Origin: Mycteria americana
Lineage: Eukaryota; Chordata; Aves; Ciconiiformes; Ciconiidae
Length of the DNA: 64,000 bases
Direction of reading: 5' to 3'
NCBI RefSeq assembly: GCF_035582795.1
Contig: NC_134373.1
Span: 14,468,001-14,532,000, forward strand
Shown here: one piece after another, positions 1 to 12,783 of the stretch
Numbering within the stretch: position 1 is the stretch's first letter
How the letters are laid out: each line of letters starts with the position of its first letter
The notes under the pieces: generated by a model
Seen by the model: the letters and a program-made list of their open reading frames with translations, nothing else
The model's database searches: none
Told to the model about the DNA's origin: nothing
Made by a program: the position numbers and the translations under genes

Positions 1-3000
1 GATTTAAAAAAACAGAGAAGAGCTTTCCCAAAGTGTTGGAGACAGAAGAGGAAACATCCAGAATTTGGAAATTATCAGAAAAGACCAAATTGAGGAGAGT
101 AAGCTGGATGATAAAGAAGATTAATACGAAGTAAAGGAATAAAAGAGAAAATAAGACTATCTGTGTCAGTGATACCACATGAACGGGAAGCTGCATTGCT
201 GTATTGTGTTAGTGTGGTAGCACCCGTGAACAGAAAGCCAATGAAGAGAAAGAAAAAGCAAATAGCCAAGCACACAGCACCAATTCTGCAGGATGCAGGA
301 TTTTGAATAATGACTGAGGGAAGAGCATTTGGGAGAACAGTATAGGTAGCACAGGAGAAATGAAAGCCAAAGCCCAAGATTTTTTGTTGTACAGAGACCC
401 ACGGCTTCGTAGCGAGTCCCCACCTCTGTGTGCAGGGCTGCAACGCAGCAAGGGGACGGAGGATGCTGAAGCTCCCATGGCAGCAGCTGAAGCAACGGGT
501 GAATTTGCCACAGGAAACAAGAGCAAGGGAATTGAGGGAGGAGGGGTGTGTGAGGAAGAACTTCATTCAGGGCTGGATTTGTTTTGGGGTACAGTTGCAT
601 TGCCAAATTGGAAAGATGTGTTTTGTTGTGAGGTTGGGTTTTTTTGAAGTTTTTTTTGGTAAAAACATAACAAGAGTTTATCAAAGCTGATTAAAATAAG
701 CCCAACCTGGTCATGAGCTCTTTAAAACTTCATTATTTTGAAGCCTTTTAGCCATTTGGCAAGTTTGGAGGGGAGTGTTGTGATTTCACTGTGGAGGGCC
801 AGAGCCTCACTGCATTATTACAGCGAGAGCTTAGGCTGAGGAAACGAGCTTTGTGAACCTCCCAGGCGGCAGGAGGATGGGCCCTGCCAAAAGCAGCCCT
901 TGCCATTTAAAACACCAGTGGTGTTCATCCATTGCTGACTTGCCAATACCTGAATTCTCAGTCCTGTGTTTCTGCTCCATCATTTGCCAAATCAATAGCA
1001 CAGGACAAATCTTACTGTTTGGGTTTGAAAATGTAAATAGGTATTGTTGTTTGTTTATTTGCCATGTGAGATGATTTTTGGCACAAGGGAGACCTAGAAA
1101 GTGATGTTTGCTGTCTGTTCAGCAGCTGCAGGAGGGAGAGTGCAGCCTCCAAGTGTTATGGCGGGCTGCCTCGGTAAGGCACGGAGGAGCCATCTCTAGT
1201 TTGTCATCTAGTGTTTTCTTTATACCCATCCACCCCTGAGCCCCTGTGAGGCACCCAGCAAGGGGGCAAATGATAGGGATCACAGAGAAGGACTGGAAGA
1301 AAACACCCTCAACTTGTCTTCTGCTGATTTCCCTTTGTGTTGCTGCTGTCCCGCACTGGATGCAAATGGCAGGTTAATGACGAGAAGCTATGATTTTCTT
1401 GTCCGTTTGTCCAAAGCACTGACACTTCTGAAGTATTTGAGGTCACAGCAGGCCTGAATCACAGAGATGTGCTCAGAGATGCTGTTTCAGGCTAAGGTGG
1501 GCTTGCTGGTTGAGAAGGGCCTGAGCAGGCTGGGAGAGCCGAAGTGCTCTGGGCAGGAGAAGCCAAGTGCGCTACCTCTCATCTCAAAAGCAGGTTCTGG
1601 GTTAGGCTCTTCCTAAGCACAGTGTGGGCATTTGAGTCTGGGTCATATCTGGGCAAGCAGCCAGGAGCCTGGATGGACCACTCCTAATCCAGAGCCTACC
1701 TTTCACACCCCATGCGGACACAGTCCTGCATACCTACATACTAGCAGCAGCAGCTTGCAAGCAGGAGCAGATGAACTGCAAGGCTTCGTGGAAGCTGACC
1801 TGAATACAGCGGACCTAAATACAGCGTCCCCGCTTCTGCCAAGGGTGGTGTGGTCCCAAATAAAACCATGGGCACCATGGTGTAGGTGGTGCCCACCTTA
1901 TAGCACAGACCAACTGCAGGGAGGGACACCAGCCAGGCCTGCATTAGCACTAGGAATAATGGCTGAAAAAATGTACTTACAGACAGCTGAAGGGCAAACT
2001 TATGATGCAGAGAATGCAGGGTGGATTTCATGAATAAAATTGCCTCTTTCTGTTTTGCTCCAGTTCAGGAGAACATGTATTTGTGTCTTCAGAAAACAAC
2101 TGTCTAACACCACTCTCAAAAGCCAGTTGGTTACCACATGTCAAGCAGTGAATGGTAATGTGCTGCAGTTGGTTGAAATGCATGAGAGACAAGGACATCA
2201 AGTGAGGGCAGTTTAAAGACTAGTGCAGCCATTTCGGGAAGGGGAGGACAAAATACTGCACGGGACCTGCTTTAACCACAGGTCTCTGAGAGTGTCCAAA
2301 ACCTTTGTGCCATTGCAGAACCAAAATCTTTCCATACATCAGCTTTATACATGATAAGAAGGTTTACTAAGAATTAAAAGCCTTTAAAACATTGCAGGCC
2401 AGTTCACAATTCCAGCAGGTCCCATTTGTGGATAGGCACCCAAACGCTGCATTGGGCAGATTTGCTCCTGAAGGTGTCTGGCCTTCAAAACCTGGGCACT
2501 GAAAGCTGGGGCTGCAAAAACCGAATGCTGAAAAAACATTTGCAGGCACGCTAGCTAAGCTAATGATGACAAGCATGTGTTTCAAGACAAAAGCTGATCC
2601 CCAGCTGAGTTCTGAAAGAAAGGTGTCCTCACTGTATGGCAGTGCACGTTCAGAGGCTTAGTGGGATTTATTCTTTCCTCCTGTACATCTGGACTCTTAC
2701 CACCGACAGAGAGAACTTAATAGATTAGTTGGACAATTTTGCAATGTCATTCTAGCTTTTTATGATGACCATAAGTGATCATTAGTGCACTAGAAGCTTG
2801 TTTTAGTTCTTGGAAATTAATGTTATAAAATACAGGCATGCACATCTGCACGTACTTTTGTTTAATATGTAACTGCATGGAAATGTATTATGGTTAATTT
2901 TGCATAAACTTCCATTTGGATGTCGTCTTGTTGGTCACCTGTAACTTTGCAAAGCTTTTCCTTCTTCAGAGTGAAATTTTCCACATTTGGTCTTTTTTCC

Positions 3001-4690
3001 AGTGCGGTTACTGTTTGTTATTTTAGAAGTTGGAGGAAAAATACTTGTTTTTTAGGAGAATGTGGCATGTGTGTTGAGGAGGGGCAGGGAGAAAAGAGCT
3101 GTCCTCAGTGTAACAAGTTCAGCTAAAAGCTTGGCCTACGTAACGGAAAACAGTCTTTGAGTAAAGACTTCTATCTGTGAATATCTGGGTGAAAATTAAC
3201 GTGAATGGACTAAGCTATGATCTGTTGTAAATTGACCTTCATATGAGTGTGGTACATGCGATACAATTTTATCAGTAATTCTTTGCAAAACCCATAGAAT
3301 CCCAAAGGTGATTCTTTTCCTGGTCTTCGTTTGGCTTTGAATGTGTGTTAGGAAATGTGTTTCATACAGAAAATGTCTTTATTTTTTAAAATTTTCTCCC
3401 TGAAGACACAGCGTCACCCAGCAATGGAATTTGTAGTACATTTGTGTCCTCCTGTAGTTACACTCATCTGGCAGCATGAATGACCTGGGTGGTTTCCAGC
3501 TGGGTGCTTGTACCTCCCTTAGAGCTAAGGACAGGTAATCATCTGTGCCTTTTCCAAAATCCAGAGAAGGAAACTTCCTAGCCAGTAAAATTAATTACCT
3601 TTACTCACTGCCTTGTGCTCTTGAGACCAGGCTGCTTGGTTCACCAAGGTTTGCCTAGCAGCGTTGCCAAGACCTTTTTACCGAGCCCTGCTCAGCGTGA
3701 AGCAGCGAGGAGCTCCCGTGCCACCGGGCACAGCTTGCCACCTCCAGCCCCAGGAGAGGGAGGAAGCACCAGGGAGGACGGGATCTCGCTCAGAAACATC
3801 GCGCTCCTGCCACGTGTAGGTAGCCCTGCCCGGACACCGGGGCAGCCTTCACTAGGAGAACTTGCCAGTGTATTTTTTAAGCCCAAGCACACAGTTTCCC
3901 TTCCACCTCCACCCCTAAATCAAACCCAATACCTGAATGAATGAAAGCATCCTGGGTGTTCCGTTTTTCTTTTTGTTGTTGACAAAACTGGGAAACAGAA
4001 AGGAATGTGTTTTATTTTCCTCTTGTGTTTATTCCTGTGCTGTCTCTGCCAGTATGCCTCCTTTTTTTTTTTGTCATCTTTCTCCAATTTTTCAGTGGCA
4101 AAAGGGAGAAAACTAAGTAATGTAAATGACATGTAAATGGTGAAAAACATCATCACTGTAATACGCAAAAAACCACATTCATTAGCAAAAGGATGGAGCA
4201 AAACTATTTAAAATGTTAGCATTTGGAAAAGGGGGTGTCTGTTCCTCTTAATTTTTTTTCATTGGTTCTAGTCCCTGATACATGTTTCTTATATTTTGCC
4301 TGGAATATTTGCCTTTATATTTTGCCTGGAATTTCTCAGAAAGTCTTGGCCTAAAATGTGGGTGTCCAAAGAGCACGTCTTCGATACATTGCTCTGGATT
4401 ATGTAAATATGCACCATGTCCCATAAAGGGCTGTCTCCATTGTTCACCCTCTGGGATAACTTACAAAAAACAAAGGGAAAAAATATATTTCAGGGTCCTG
4501 GAAAAATCTGACCCAGTGAACTGCTGAATTTTTCTCCTTTTTCATCTGTTCCTTCTGCCGCTGCTACCTTGCCTTGCCTCTTTGAGCTCACAGAGCTCCA
4601 CTGAATCTGAAACTAAAAGCCCTTATTAGAGGAGATTTTTTTTAAAGTTCTTGCCGTTCCTCTGGGGACCGAAGTAATGGCAGCTTGAAG
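1..4690 (+). other. KLF7: KLF7 intron upstream of the zinc-finger exon, left part
   Basis: This is inferred to be intronic because the exon at 13742 begins in mid-codon and needs an upstream partner outside the window. No exon with KLF N-terminal or finger-1 sequence is seen. The open frames here overlap on both strands and match nothing known. An 18-bp direct repeat (TTATATTTTGCCTGGAAT at 4289 and 4315) is the only local repeat noticed. Confidence 0.7.
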
Positions 4691-4923
4691 CAGCGGAGAA
4701 TGTGTAATTAGGGCAAACAGCGATGCCTCGCATGATGGGGAGAAACAGGAGGAGAGGAGGGGAAGCCGCAACAGCCAGGCGTGCGCAGGCTGTTACTAGG
4801 AGACCCCGGCACGAAATGCATGAGATGCAGGGTGCTAATGGGCCAGCCCGCCGCCTGGGTACCAGCCCGACCTGCTGCACAGCTGCTTCTGCCCTCCCGT
4901 TGCCAAGCAACTCTATCCTTATT

Positions 4924-4955
<32 letters not shown>

Positions 4956-5335
4956 TTTAAATTTTCCTCCCCCTCTCACTCACTTATTCTGGAAGCTTAA
5001 TTGGGTAGTTTTGCTGCTGGTGTTGCTGCTGGGTGCCCGCCTGGGCCTGCCGCTCTGCTGCTGTCCCCAGGGCCTGGGCTTGCGGGAGGATGTGCCGGCA
5101 ATTAATGGGGCAGAAGCGCGGGTTGTGTGCCCGGGCTGGCGCCGGCATCCGTCCCCTGGCCCCGCTCCCCGCCAGCCGGGAGCTTCCTTCGGAGAGGAGC
5201 TGCGGAGAAGGGGTTTGAAAGGGGAGCGGCGTTTCGAAGGCTTTATCGCTCTCAATGGGAGCCTTGCATAGACCCGAGGAGATAAAGCACGGTGTTCCTC
5301 CCCGCCTTCCGTGCTCGGCATGTATGGCAACGGGC
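4690..5335. promoter_or_regulatory. CpG-rich patch in KLF7 intron with X-box; candidate alternative promoter or enhancer
   Basis: GC content and CpG frequency are clearly higher than in flanking DNA, for example around 4780-4860 and 5035-5270. A poly-T tract (about 4921-4959) interrupts it. It contains an RFX X-box at 4899-4911 and GC boxes. Reading frames on both strands cross it, as expected of GC-rich DNA, and none matches a known protein. Intragenic CpG islands often mark alternative promoters or developmental enhancers; this role is inferred. Confidence 0.45.
4899..4911. promoter_or_regulatory. RFX X-box motif
   Basis: GTTGCC-A-AGCAAC fits the palindromic RFX consensus (GTNRCC, 0-3 bases, RGYAAC) at every specified position. 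RFX proteins drive ciliary and neural genes, and KLF7 is a neuronal regulator, so function is plausible but unproven. Confidence 0.45.
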
Positions 5336-5907
5336 ATTCGTTAAATGCGTCCTCTTACATAGAGTAGAAAATGGAGAATTTCCATTTCTTTGCATGTTGC
5401 TACATGCTTTGCTTTTCTCTGCTTTTCAGCTAGGCAAGTGGGCTTTGTGGATGTGTGTTAGGTGATTGTGTGTATGTAAGACATAATGCTGCAAAAATTC
5501 ATTTATTTTCATGTCCTGAATGGCTACATGCCGAAGACTGCTGCTGGCTCGGTAGACGAGCTTTGGCAAGGCCCTTAGGGACTAAATCCAGAGCTTTGAA
5601 GTTTGTAGAAAGACTGATTGGACATTGGGTCTGGTTCTTAACCTCTTTTCCCCCATCTCTAATATAGACATGATCAGAGCCATCTCTCTATAAGGGCACT
5701 GCTGACCTTTTTGGATGAAAGGAGCTGTACATTGTTCATGGAAATGTACTGCTTTTACACTTGATCATCCCTGCCCATCTAAAAATAGGTACAACCTTCT
5801 CACATTGTGTATTTCACAGTCCTGTCACATTCCTCTTCTGCCCCGTACTGTCTCCTGCCAGCTTTTCTCTTGTGCTTTGTCACCCTTTCAAAGGCTTTTC
5901 CATCTTT

Positions 5908-5920
5908 CCAGCAGGTGGCA
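5908..5920 (+). promoter_or_regulatory. CTCF-like motif
   Basis: CCAGCAGGTGGCA resembles the CTCF core (CCASYAGRKGGCR). Single-motif matches occur by chance, so this is a weak call. Confidence 0.25.
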
Positions 5921-6064
5921 AAACTGTGAATAAAATGCCTTTTTTTTTTTTCTTTTTTCTCTTTTTGGGTAGAAAGCATTGGCAAGCCACTTAAGCACTG
6001 ACCACTGCCCCCCCTTGCATTCCTTTGTAATAATAAAAATAATAATTAGGCTTTCTATTCTCCA

Positions 6065-6131
6065 ACAAAAATCAATTAGGAGTATATTGAGGAATGAAAG
6101 GCTCAGAAAAGTATCTGAAATTGATTTTTGT
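6065..6131. repeat. Perfect 13-bp inverted repeat, 41-base spacer
   Basis: ACAAAAATCAATT at 6065-6077 and its exact reverse complement AATTGATTTTTGT at 6119-6131. The flanks are rich in TAATTAG-type homeodomain core sites. Confidence 0.7.
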
Positions 6132-6671
6132 AATTAGTTTTACTGGTTGATGGGTTGCACGCACATACGCTTAGATGTTAGCATTGATCTCCAGAGGATG
6201 TGTGTATTAAATAGCCTGCTCTTCCTTTTTGCTAAAGAAATGAACTTATTAATCTTAAAAAGAGGGTGATGTTGTGCGCTGAACTGCAGCTGCTCACTAG
6301 CTTTTCTGTAACCTCACCAGCAGAGCAGCTGCCTGAGCCATGTGATGGTAACTTGCTGAATCTAATGTGAAAGTGGGGATATTTAACAAGCAGCAGGTCT
6401 TGGGCTACTCCTCTTCTGTGTCCCGTATTTGACAAAGTGTGCGTATGTAATGAGGGAGGACAGGCACGGGTGTTAAGGAGACCTGTCTGGTTAGATTTCA
6501 TTTTTTCACGAGTCCTTAAAACTGAATGTCCTTCTGCAACATGCCTCTGGTAAATATCGCGTAGCTCTTACCATAGGAAGAGAGGAGTGACCGGTAACAT
6601 TGTTGTGCCATGTGCTGTGTGCTGATGCTCGGCTAATTAGAAGAATTATGGCTCGACTTCATTGGTATGCC

Positions 6672-6745
6672 ATGTATGTAGCTTGTAAAGCTCTCAGGGA
6701 CCCTTGGAGATGAAGAGTGCTACATAAATATAAAATATTGTTAAT
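6672..6745 (+). repeat. Probable ancient LINE2/MIR-type 3' end relic
   Basis: The run TGTAAAGCTCTCAGGGACCC followed by GAGTGCTACATAAATATAAA resembles the common amniote motif TGTAAAGCGCTTTGAGA...GCGCTATATAAATG found at the 3' ends of such elements. Identification is from memory of the motif. Confidence 0.5.
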
Positions 6746-7889
6746 GTGATGTTCCACATTAGGCGTCCCATTGTGCTGTGGCAGACTTTCGTAATAAACT
6801 GCAAAGCAAATACTAATGCCTGCCTGGCGTTTCTCTGCAAGGCGATCTGGGGAGCTGCTTCTCACCGAAAACTGCACCGGCTTCTGGCATTTTTGAGCAA
6901 CTTGTGTCTGCAGCAACAACATCCCCATGGGCACTGGCCTCTGAAGGGTGCCTTGGGTCATCCCGCAGTGACACTGCTGCTCGCTGCAACGGCACGGTCC
7001 CACTCACCAGCCCAGGAACAGCAGGTCCCAAAAGGATTTCTCAGAAAGGGTGGCAAAGGAAAGTTATTAAAACACTCTCTTAAAAAGCCAGTGGCACTAC
7101 TTGATTCTTCACACATTTCTTTGCACGACTCAGGCCCCCAGAGCTTCCTTATAGGAGAAATCCAGGCAAGAAATCTTGCATTTAATTCCTTTTTCAGTTG
7201 TACTTTGCAGTTTCTCTGATGCTCCAGGAACACCAGTCTTGGAGCAAGCATAGCTAAAGCTGTCTTTCAATACATATTTTTAGACATTGAGGCTTTTAGA
7301 ACTAGTTTCATTTTGAATAGTTTTTAAATCACAGATTTTAAAAAGGAAGGAAATGTTTTGTGTTTCTTTCATAAAACTTTTTTTTTTGGATCCTGAAACT
7401 ATAAATAATTCATGGTGGATTAGAACACATGGTGATTTTTAAGGGGGTATTTCTGTTGTTTTCTTAAAGACACTTTTGCATGCTAGCTTTGTGTAGTTAC
7501 ACAACATGATATAAAGGAGCTCTTAAAACATAGTAAAACAAATGTCTTATTTGAATGGCCTTCAAAATGTGCATACAGACAGGATTTGGGTTTTTTTCCC
7601 TCAGCTTCTTTAAGCATTTTTGGTTAAATCAGTCATACTGACAAAAGGACTCCTGTGACTGTACCACGTTTTAGCACGGAGAGATACCGGCAAGGATTTT
7701 GACTGTGATTCTCCTCTGAAGTTCATTGCTTGATTATTGCTGAAACTGCTTGATTATTTTACTAAGTGCACTGTAATTAATATATGCTTGGGGTGTGGTA
7801 TTTAAGGTGGGGTGCAGGGGAGCAATAAGGAAATAGGTACGGATGGATAATCATAGTATCTTTCTTTACTTTTAACTCTGTAAAGATAC

Positions 7890-7965
7890 AGGGTGAAACT
7901 CAAGACTTAATGGGCATAATGGGCATTTTTCCAGTGACTTTGATGGAGCCAGGATTTCACCCCAC
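7890..7965 (+). repeat. Diverged dispersed repeat (ACTTTGATGGAGCCAGGATT motif)
   Basis: It shares the pattern 'GAC TTn AAT GGG...CAGTGACTTTGATGG...CAGGATTT' with stretches near 40.50, 42.53 and 61.93 kb. Similar wording is widespread in bird, turtle and crocodilian DNA. I cannot name the family. Confidence 0.4.
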
Positions 7966-10900
7966 AGCATTGCCACCTCTGTGATCTTACCGTGCACATC
8001 CCAAAATCTGGAGGGTTTTCTTCTTAAAGTCCCCGCTATTGAAATCCAGGGAATAGAAAGCAAACTCCTTTCTCTGTATTTCATAATAAATGTTTCTAGC
8101 CTGCAGGGCTGCAAAGAGAAGTTTAAAATCGTGGCCCTAGGTTATCTACAAAGCAGAAGGCAAATGATCTCTAAGTATTACTGTTTTCTTCTTTAATATC
8201 TCATTATTTCTATGGGAGACTGGACTCGTGACTTTTTAACCCTTGGGGTTGGCAATAAATAATGCAGATATAAGATGTATAATATGCCCGGCATCCATTG
8301 TGTGCTGTAGTTTTGTGATCGTGACAGTGTCCTCGGCTGATCTCGGTTATGTACCTCTGTGTCCTGTAACCTAATGTTTCTACTAATCGCTGCCACTGTG
8401 AGATGTCTATAGCAAATGCTGCCTTACTCCTTGTACAAAATAAGTATCTCTGGGACCTAGAGGGTGCCTGCAGGATGTAGGTGGCAAGGACAGGGGGTCT
8501 CTGGATTTTGAGAAGAGACAACATCCCCACTGCTGTGTTTTGTGAGGGAATATTTATTGTGGAGGCTTGCATAGGGTTTACAGTCTAAGTATGTGTTGGA
8601 GAGAAAACCTGATGTTCGCTGCCTTGTGCCTGGAGAGCAAAGATACAGCTGCCTGCAGCTGAGCTGCTTGCCTAGCCCCTGTACCATCAAAGGAGAAAAA
8701 TTCACCTCCGATTCCAGTCTGACTGGGGTCTGATGTGTCACACTCGGCACATGCCTTTGCATCTCCATTAACTTGAAAAAGAGCCATAGGTGGCTATTTC
8801 AGATGATGGCTTTTGATATCTAAAGTTGAATGAGGTGAAACGCACCAAGACTGCCCGAGGCTGGAAATGGAGGGAGAAGTCTCAAGGACCAGTGCAGTAT
8901 CTCCATCACAGAACCAGCCCAGATCTATCAATCATGTTTTGCTGGGAACCTGGTGTGTGTTTACCACAGTAGTGTTGCTAGGATTGTGTGCTTGGCTCTT
9001 TCATATTTTCAAATGATAAATTTTTGGCTTTCAAGAGAAAGCTATACCAATCATTTGTTTATTTTTATAACCAGGTGCCTAATATTTAGTCTTGCATTTG
9101 TCTTAGTCACCAAAGGAATACTGACCCGGTTTCAGGGCTGTCAAAGTCTGATGGATTTTTGTTATGGCTCATAAATTCTGGCTTCACTATTGCATGTTTC
9201 CCATAAATTTGCAAAGGTCTTTGTCCTCCACTTACCAGATTGGACCAGGCTGGATGAAATAAGGAGGACAGCAGGCCAGACTGTACTGAAGTGTGCTTTG
9301 GGAGGTACTTTTAGAAGAAGAGCTAAGTTGTGTGAGGTGCCATGAACAGAAGTGGAACAGAGAGCCTTTTCCCCAAGCATCCCAGTCTCAGTGTATGAAA
9401 ATATGCTCCAGGAAGATAAAAAGATTAAAATGGGCTATGGACCGCAGGACAGAGCCACAATGAAGAGAGGCTGGTTCACAGAAGTATGCAGTCATGATGG
9501 ACTGAAACCCTAAAGCATATTTGAAGGGCTAATAGCATTTCTGTACCACTAGCTTTTCAGATTATAAGGTCCTTCTAGATCAGTAGGCTTCAGCACAGTG
9601 CTCTGTGAGCTTGCAGGCGTGCACAGGCTGCTTCTCGGGGATCCTCAGCAGGCAACGGGCTGTGTCTATGAGTGTTTTCTGGTGATCAAGCATCCCCTTT
9701 TGAGGTGAGTCTTCTGGTTGCCCCCATTCACTGTGCTTTGGTTCAGCCTGGCCAGAGCACACACATTTTGGATGGCCTGACCCGGGAGGTGCTCTGCAAC
9801 TGCACAGCTGGCACGCTTCACCTACAGACGGGTTCAGGCCACAGGACCAGGCTGTGGCTAGCCAGAAATAACACCCTTCAAATGCATGCGGTGTGGATGT
9901 TGGGTCCTGCATACCCACCGTTTCACTCAGCAGCTCGCCTTTACTGCGCTGCACTGCTCTCTCATGCACATGCTGCCCAAGGAAACTGGAGCGTGGTCAG
10001 TAAGCTTGAAATCACTAGGTAGCGGTCTCCACCTCCCAGGGAAAAAAATAGAAAAAGCTGAAAGCCACTATTCTGGGTCGGTTCTAGAAGATTTTCCATA
10101 AGCAAATGGTACGTTGTTTTAACACTAGCGCTCATCTCACAAAATTGCATAATTCACTGCTTGAACATGTGTCTGCATTGCTGGCTGCCTGCCCTTCCCA
10201 GGTGTGTTTGTGGATGTGTGAAAGCTGAACCAGCCCTACAATGTGGAGCACATTCTGAACTGAAACAGCTGAGTATTTAACAGCTGCATATCTGGGTATC
10301 GGCTTCTTTTTGGATGTGCATTGGCTCCTCCGTTGAGTGCACTTGTATAAATGTGGATTTATGGATTTGTTTAAGCCCTGCACAGATCCTTGTGTTGAGT
10401 AAAGGTGAGTTAAGGAGTAGAGCCTCCTTCCTGGGAGTGGCTCGCAGGCATGAGTTTTAAGTGCGGTTATTAATTTTGAGGAATTAGAGCCTGAAAAAAG
10501 TCAGTGTGGCACAGCTCCGTGATGTTCCTATTTTTAATTGGATTTTGAAGCTCATAATTAATTTGTTAAAAAGGAGGAGATCCTGGCCCTGTAGAAGTGA
10601 GTGGGAGTTTTGCCATTGCCTTCAGCAGAGGAGGATTTCACCATCTATCCTTTTATTCTTGCTAATCTTCTGCAACGACAGAAGAGCAGCCTGGCATGTG
10701 GAAAGGATCCTTCCCATTTCTTCTCCCTGCCATTGCCAGTAGTGAGCTAGGAGGACCCTACCCCCTTCTCCATTCCCATGCTTCCTACAGAGGTACACCT
10801 CTGCAAGATACGCTTTCATTTCATCTTCGGGTAAGGTGAAAGCAGCTGTTAAAAAAGCAGTTTCTTCTTAGTCTTCATGTGCAGAGATACGGAGGTGTCT

Positions 10901-11263
10901 CTCCTCCTGCCCACTCATGTTTTTGAGTAGCTGCAGGAGGGCGGGAAATCTAACCTCTTTGAGGTCTCTGGGTCAAGGAGCCGTCTGACATGGCTTTAAA
11001 GGTCACCGTGCTCCTTTGCATTTGTCTTGTGTCACGCGGAGCACTGTATGCCAGCCTGCTGTCTGGAGCACAAAGAGGTACTGTCTGACATTTTGTGGAA
11101 CGGGGCTTGGGTTACAGAGGAAAAGCATCTGAAAACAAAACTCAGCTCAGGGCTGTGCAAGGCCGGACCAGGAAGACTTGAGAGAGGAGCCCCCTGCAGC
11201 AAGTAACAGAGATATGTGGCATCCCATGGGTTTACCAGTAATCATGCTTGGCATTTCTGTCTC

Positions 11264-11350
11264 TTGTAACCTATATATAGCGCTGTACATTTTCAAAGCT
11301 CTTGACAAATGTTAACAAGCCAAACTCAGCTTCAGTCCTAATAGCCCTTG
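11264..11350 (-). repeat. Probable LINE2/MIR-type relic
   Basis: TATATAGCGCTGTACATTTTC then AAAGCTCTTGACAAATGTTAA resembles the reverse orientation of the same amniote motif as at about 6.7 kb (ATAGCGCTTTACA...AAAGCGCTTTACAAA). Confidence 0.4.
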
Positions 11351-12751
11351 TTTCACAGAAAGCCCAGGATGTTTTTCCTTCACCCTTCTGCTCTGTAGGC
11401 GACTGTATCCTTCAGACTGGCTGTACCTGCCAGATTTGGCTGAGCAGTTGTCTTCTGCGCTTGCTTTGCAGCGCGTGTAGCAAACATATGCTGCAAGGCG
11501 GTTTGTCTGCCTTGCTGTCTCCGCTCTAAGGTAGGCACTAGAGAGCGTCAGAGAACCGAGGAAGCTGAATTATCATCGAGACTTGTTTACTGACAGCTTT
11601 TAAAAATAATGCATGAACTGTTCAGACAAAACCGGTGCACCGTCATAGACGTGACCAGGGCTGGGGAAATCCCTTTTCTGTGAGAAGGGGAGAGCAGATG
11701 CAGTATGCCAGGTAGGATGTCAAGGGCTGGGGGGGAGGGTGCTGCAACTGCAGCTCTAGTGTCTGGGGCCAGCACTGGTGACAGTGGTTGAATTACAGTT
11801 GAGTAACCAGCCCAGGAACAAGACACCGGCACTTGGCTGACTAACAAGAAGTTTCTTGCTTTTTTTTTTTCCTGAAGAAATCCTATTAAAAGAAAAAAAG
11901 AACAAAAAGCAAGTCTGCAGAGATGACCAGGCAGGCACAATCTGAGTGGGGTGGTGTTATTGTTGGCTCAGTCCCTTGTCCTGTTGGGCATTTTCCCGTG
12001 GTGGACTGCGGCACACAACAGAGACATCCAGGCTGGCCTTTCTGCATTCTGCAGGGACTGAGGGACAAACGGATATTTTGGTGAAGTCTTGCTGGCTGCT
12101 GCCCCTTCTTCATTGCTTCACCTCAATGAATCCTTTAATTGAGCTGCTGAGCCAAAGAAACTTCTCAGAGGCCAGTAAAATGGCTCAACTCCAGTTAACA
12201 TCTCAGCCCACTCTGCTGTTCTCTCTGGGGCGGATGACCACTGTGCAACAGAGCTGCCTGTGCAGCAAGAAGTCTGCAGAAACTCACTCACCAGAGAACA
12301 GCTTTGTTTTGATGTATTTTGATGCAATTCTCTTGCCCTCTTCACTTTTCTTGTTCTTTTGGCCTCTTCAATTTGTCACCTTGAAATACATAGGTCTCCC
12401 ATAATCAGATCTCACTCGTTTACTTGCTGAATAGACATGCTAAATATAGAAATCAGTGTCTCTGCACTGAGAAATTTGTCTGCTGCGGCCAAATGATTGT
12501 TTCACGTGACTGGCATAGAGAGGTCATACAGACTGCAACTTCAGTTTGGTCAGTGGTGGGATTTTTAAGATCACTTTCTTAGCAATTTTAAGAATAAATA
12601 AGTAATAATCCCTTCTCTGTTTATAATTCCCAGCTTAGAAGCTTGGTAGTGAAAGTGATTTCTTGTCTGCATTTTATCTCAACTCCCTCCTCTTCTAATG
12701 CATCCATACGGTGCTGACTGCCTGGGGAATAGTGAAATGGAAATAGTGAAA

Positions 12752-12783
12752 TGCATCTCCTCCCTTACATAGGAGGAGATGCA
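12752..12783. repeat. Perfect 12-bp stem-loop with 8-base loop
   Basis: TGCATCTCCTCC (12752-12763), loop CTTACATA, then the exact reverse complement GGAGGAGATGCA (12772-12783). In the KLF7 pre-mRNA this would make a stable intronic hairpin. A short direct repeat (AATAGTGAAATG) lies just upstream. Confidence 0.75.

Noticed and set aside
75..684. Overlapping minus-strand frames at the left end (163 and 172 codons)
   Set aside because: They overlap each other and plus-strand frames, and none resembles a known protein. The composition (Leu/Cys/Phe-rich) looks like chance.
4723..5271. A 182-codon + strand frame through the CpG-rich patch with a leucine-rich, signal-like stretch
   Set aside because: It includes a poly-T-derived run of Phe, has no family resemblance, and frames of similar length exist on the other strand. 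GC-rich DNA commonly gives such frames.
12752..12783. The 12-bp hairpin as a microRNA precursor
   Set aside because: Stem too short for a Drosha substrate, and no extended pairing in the flanks.
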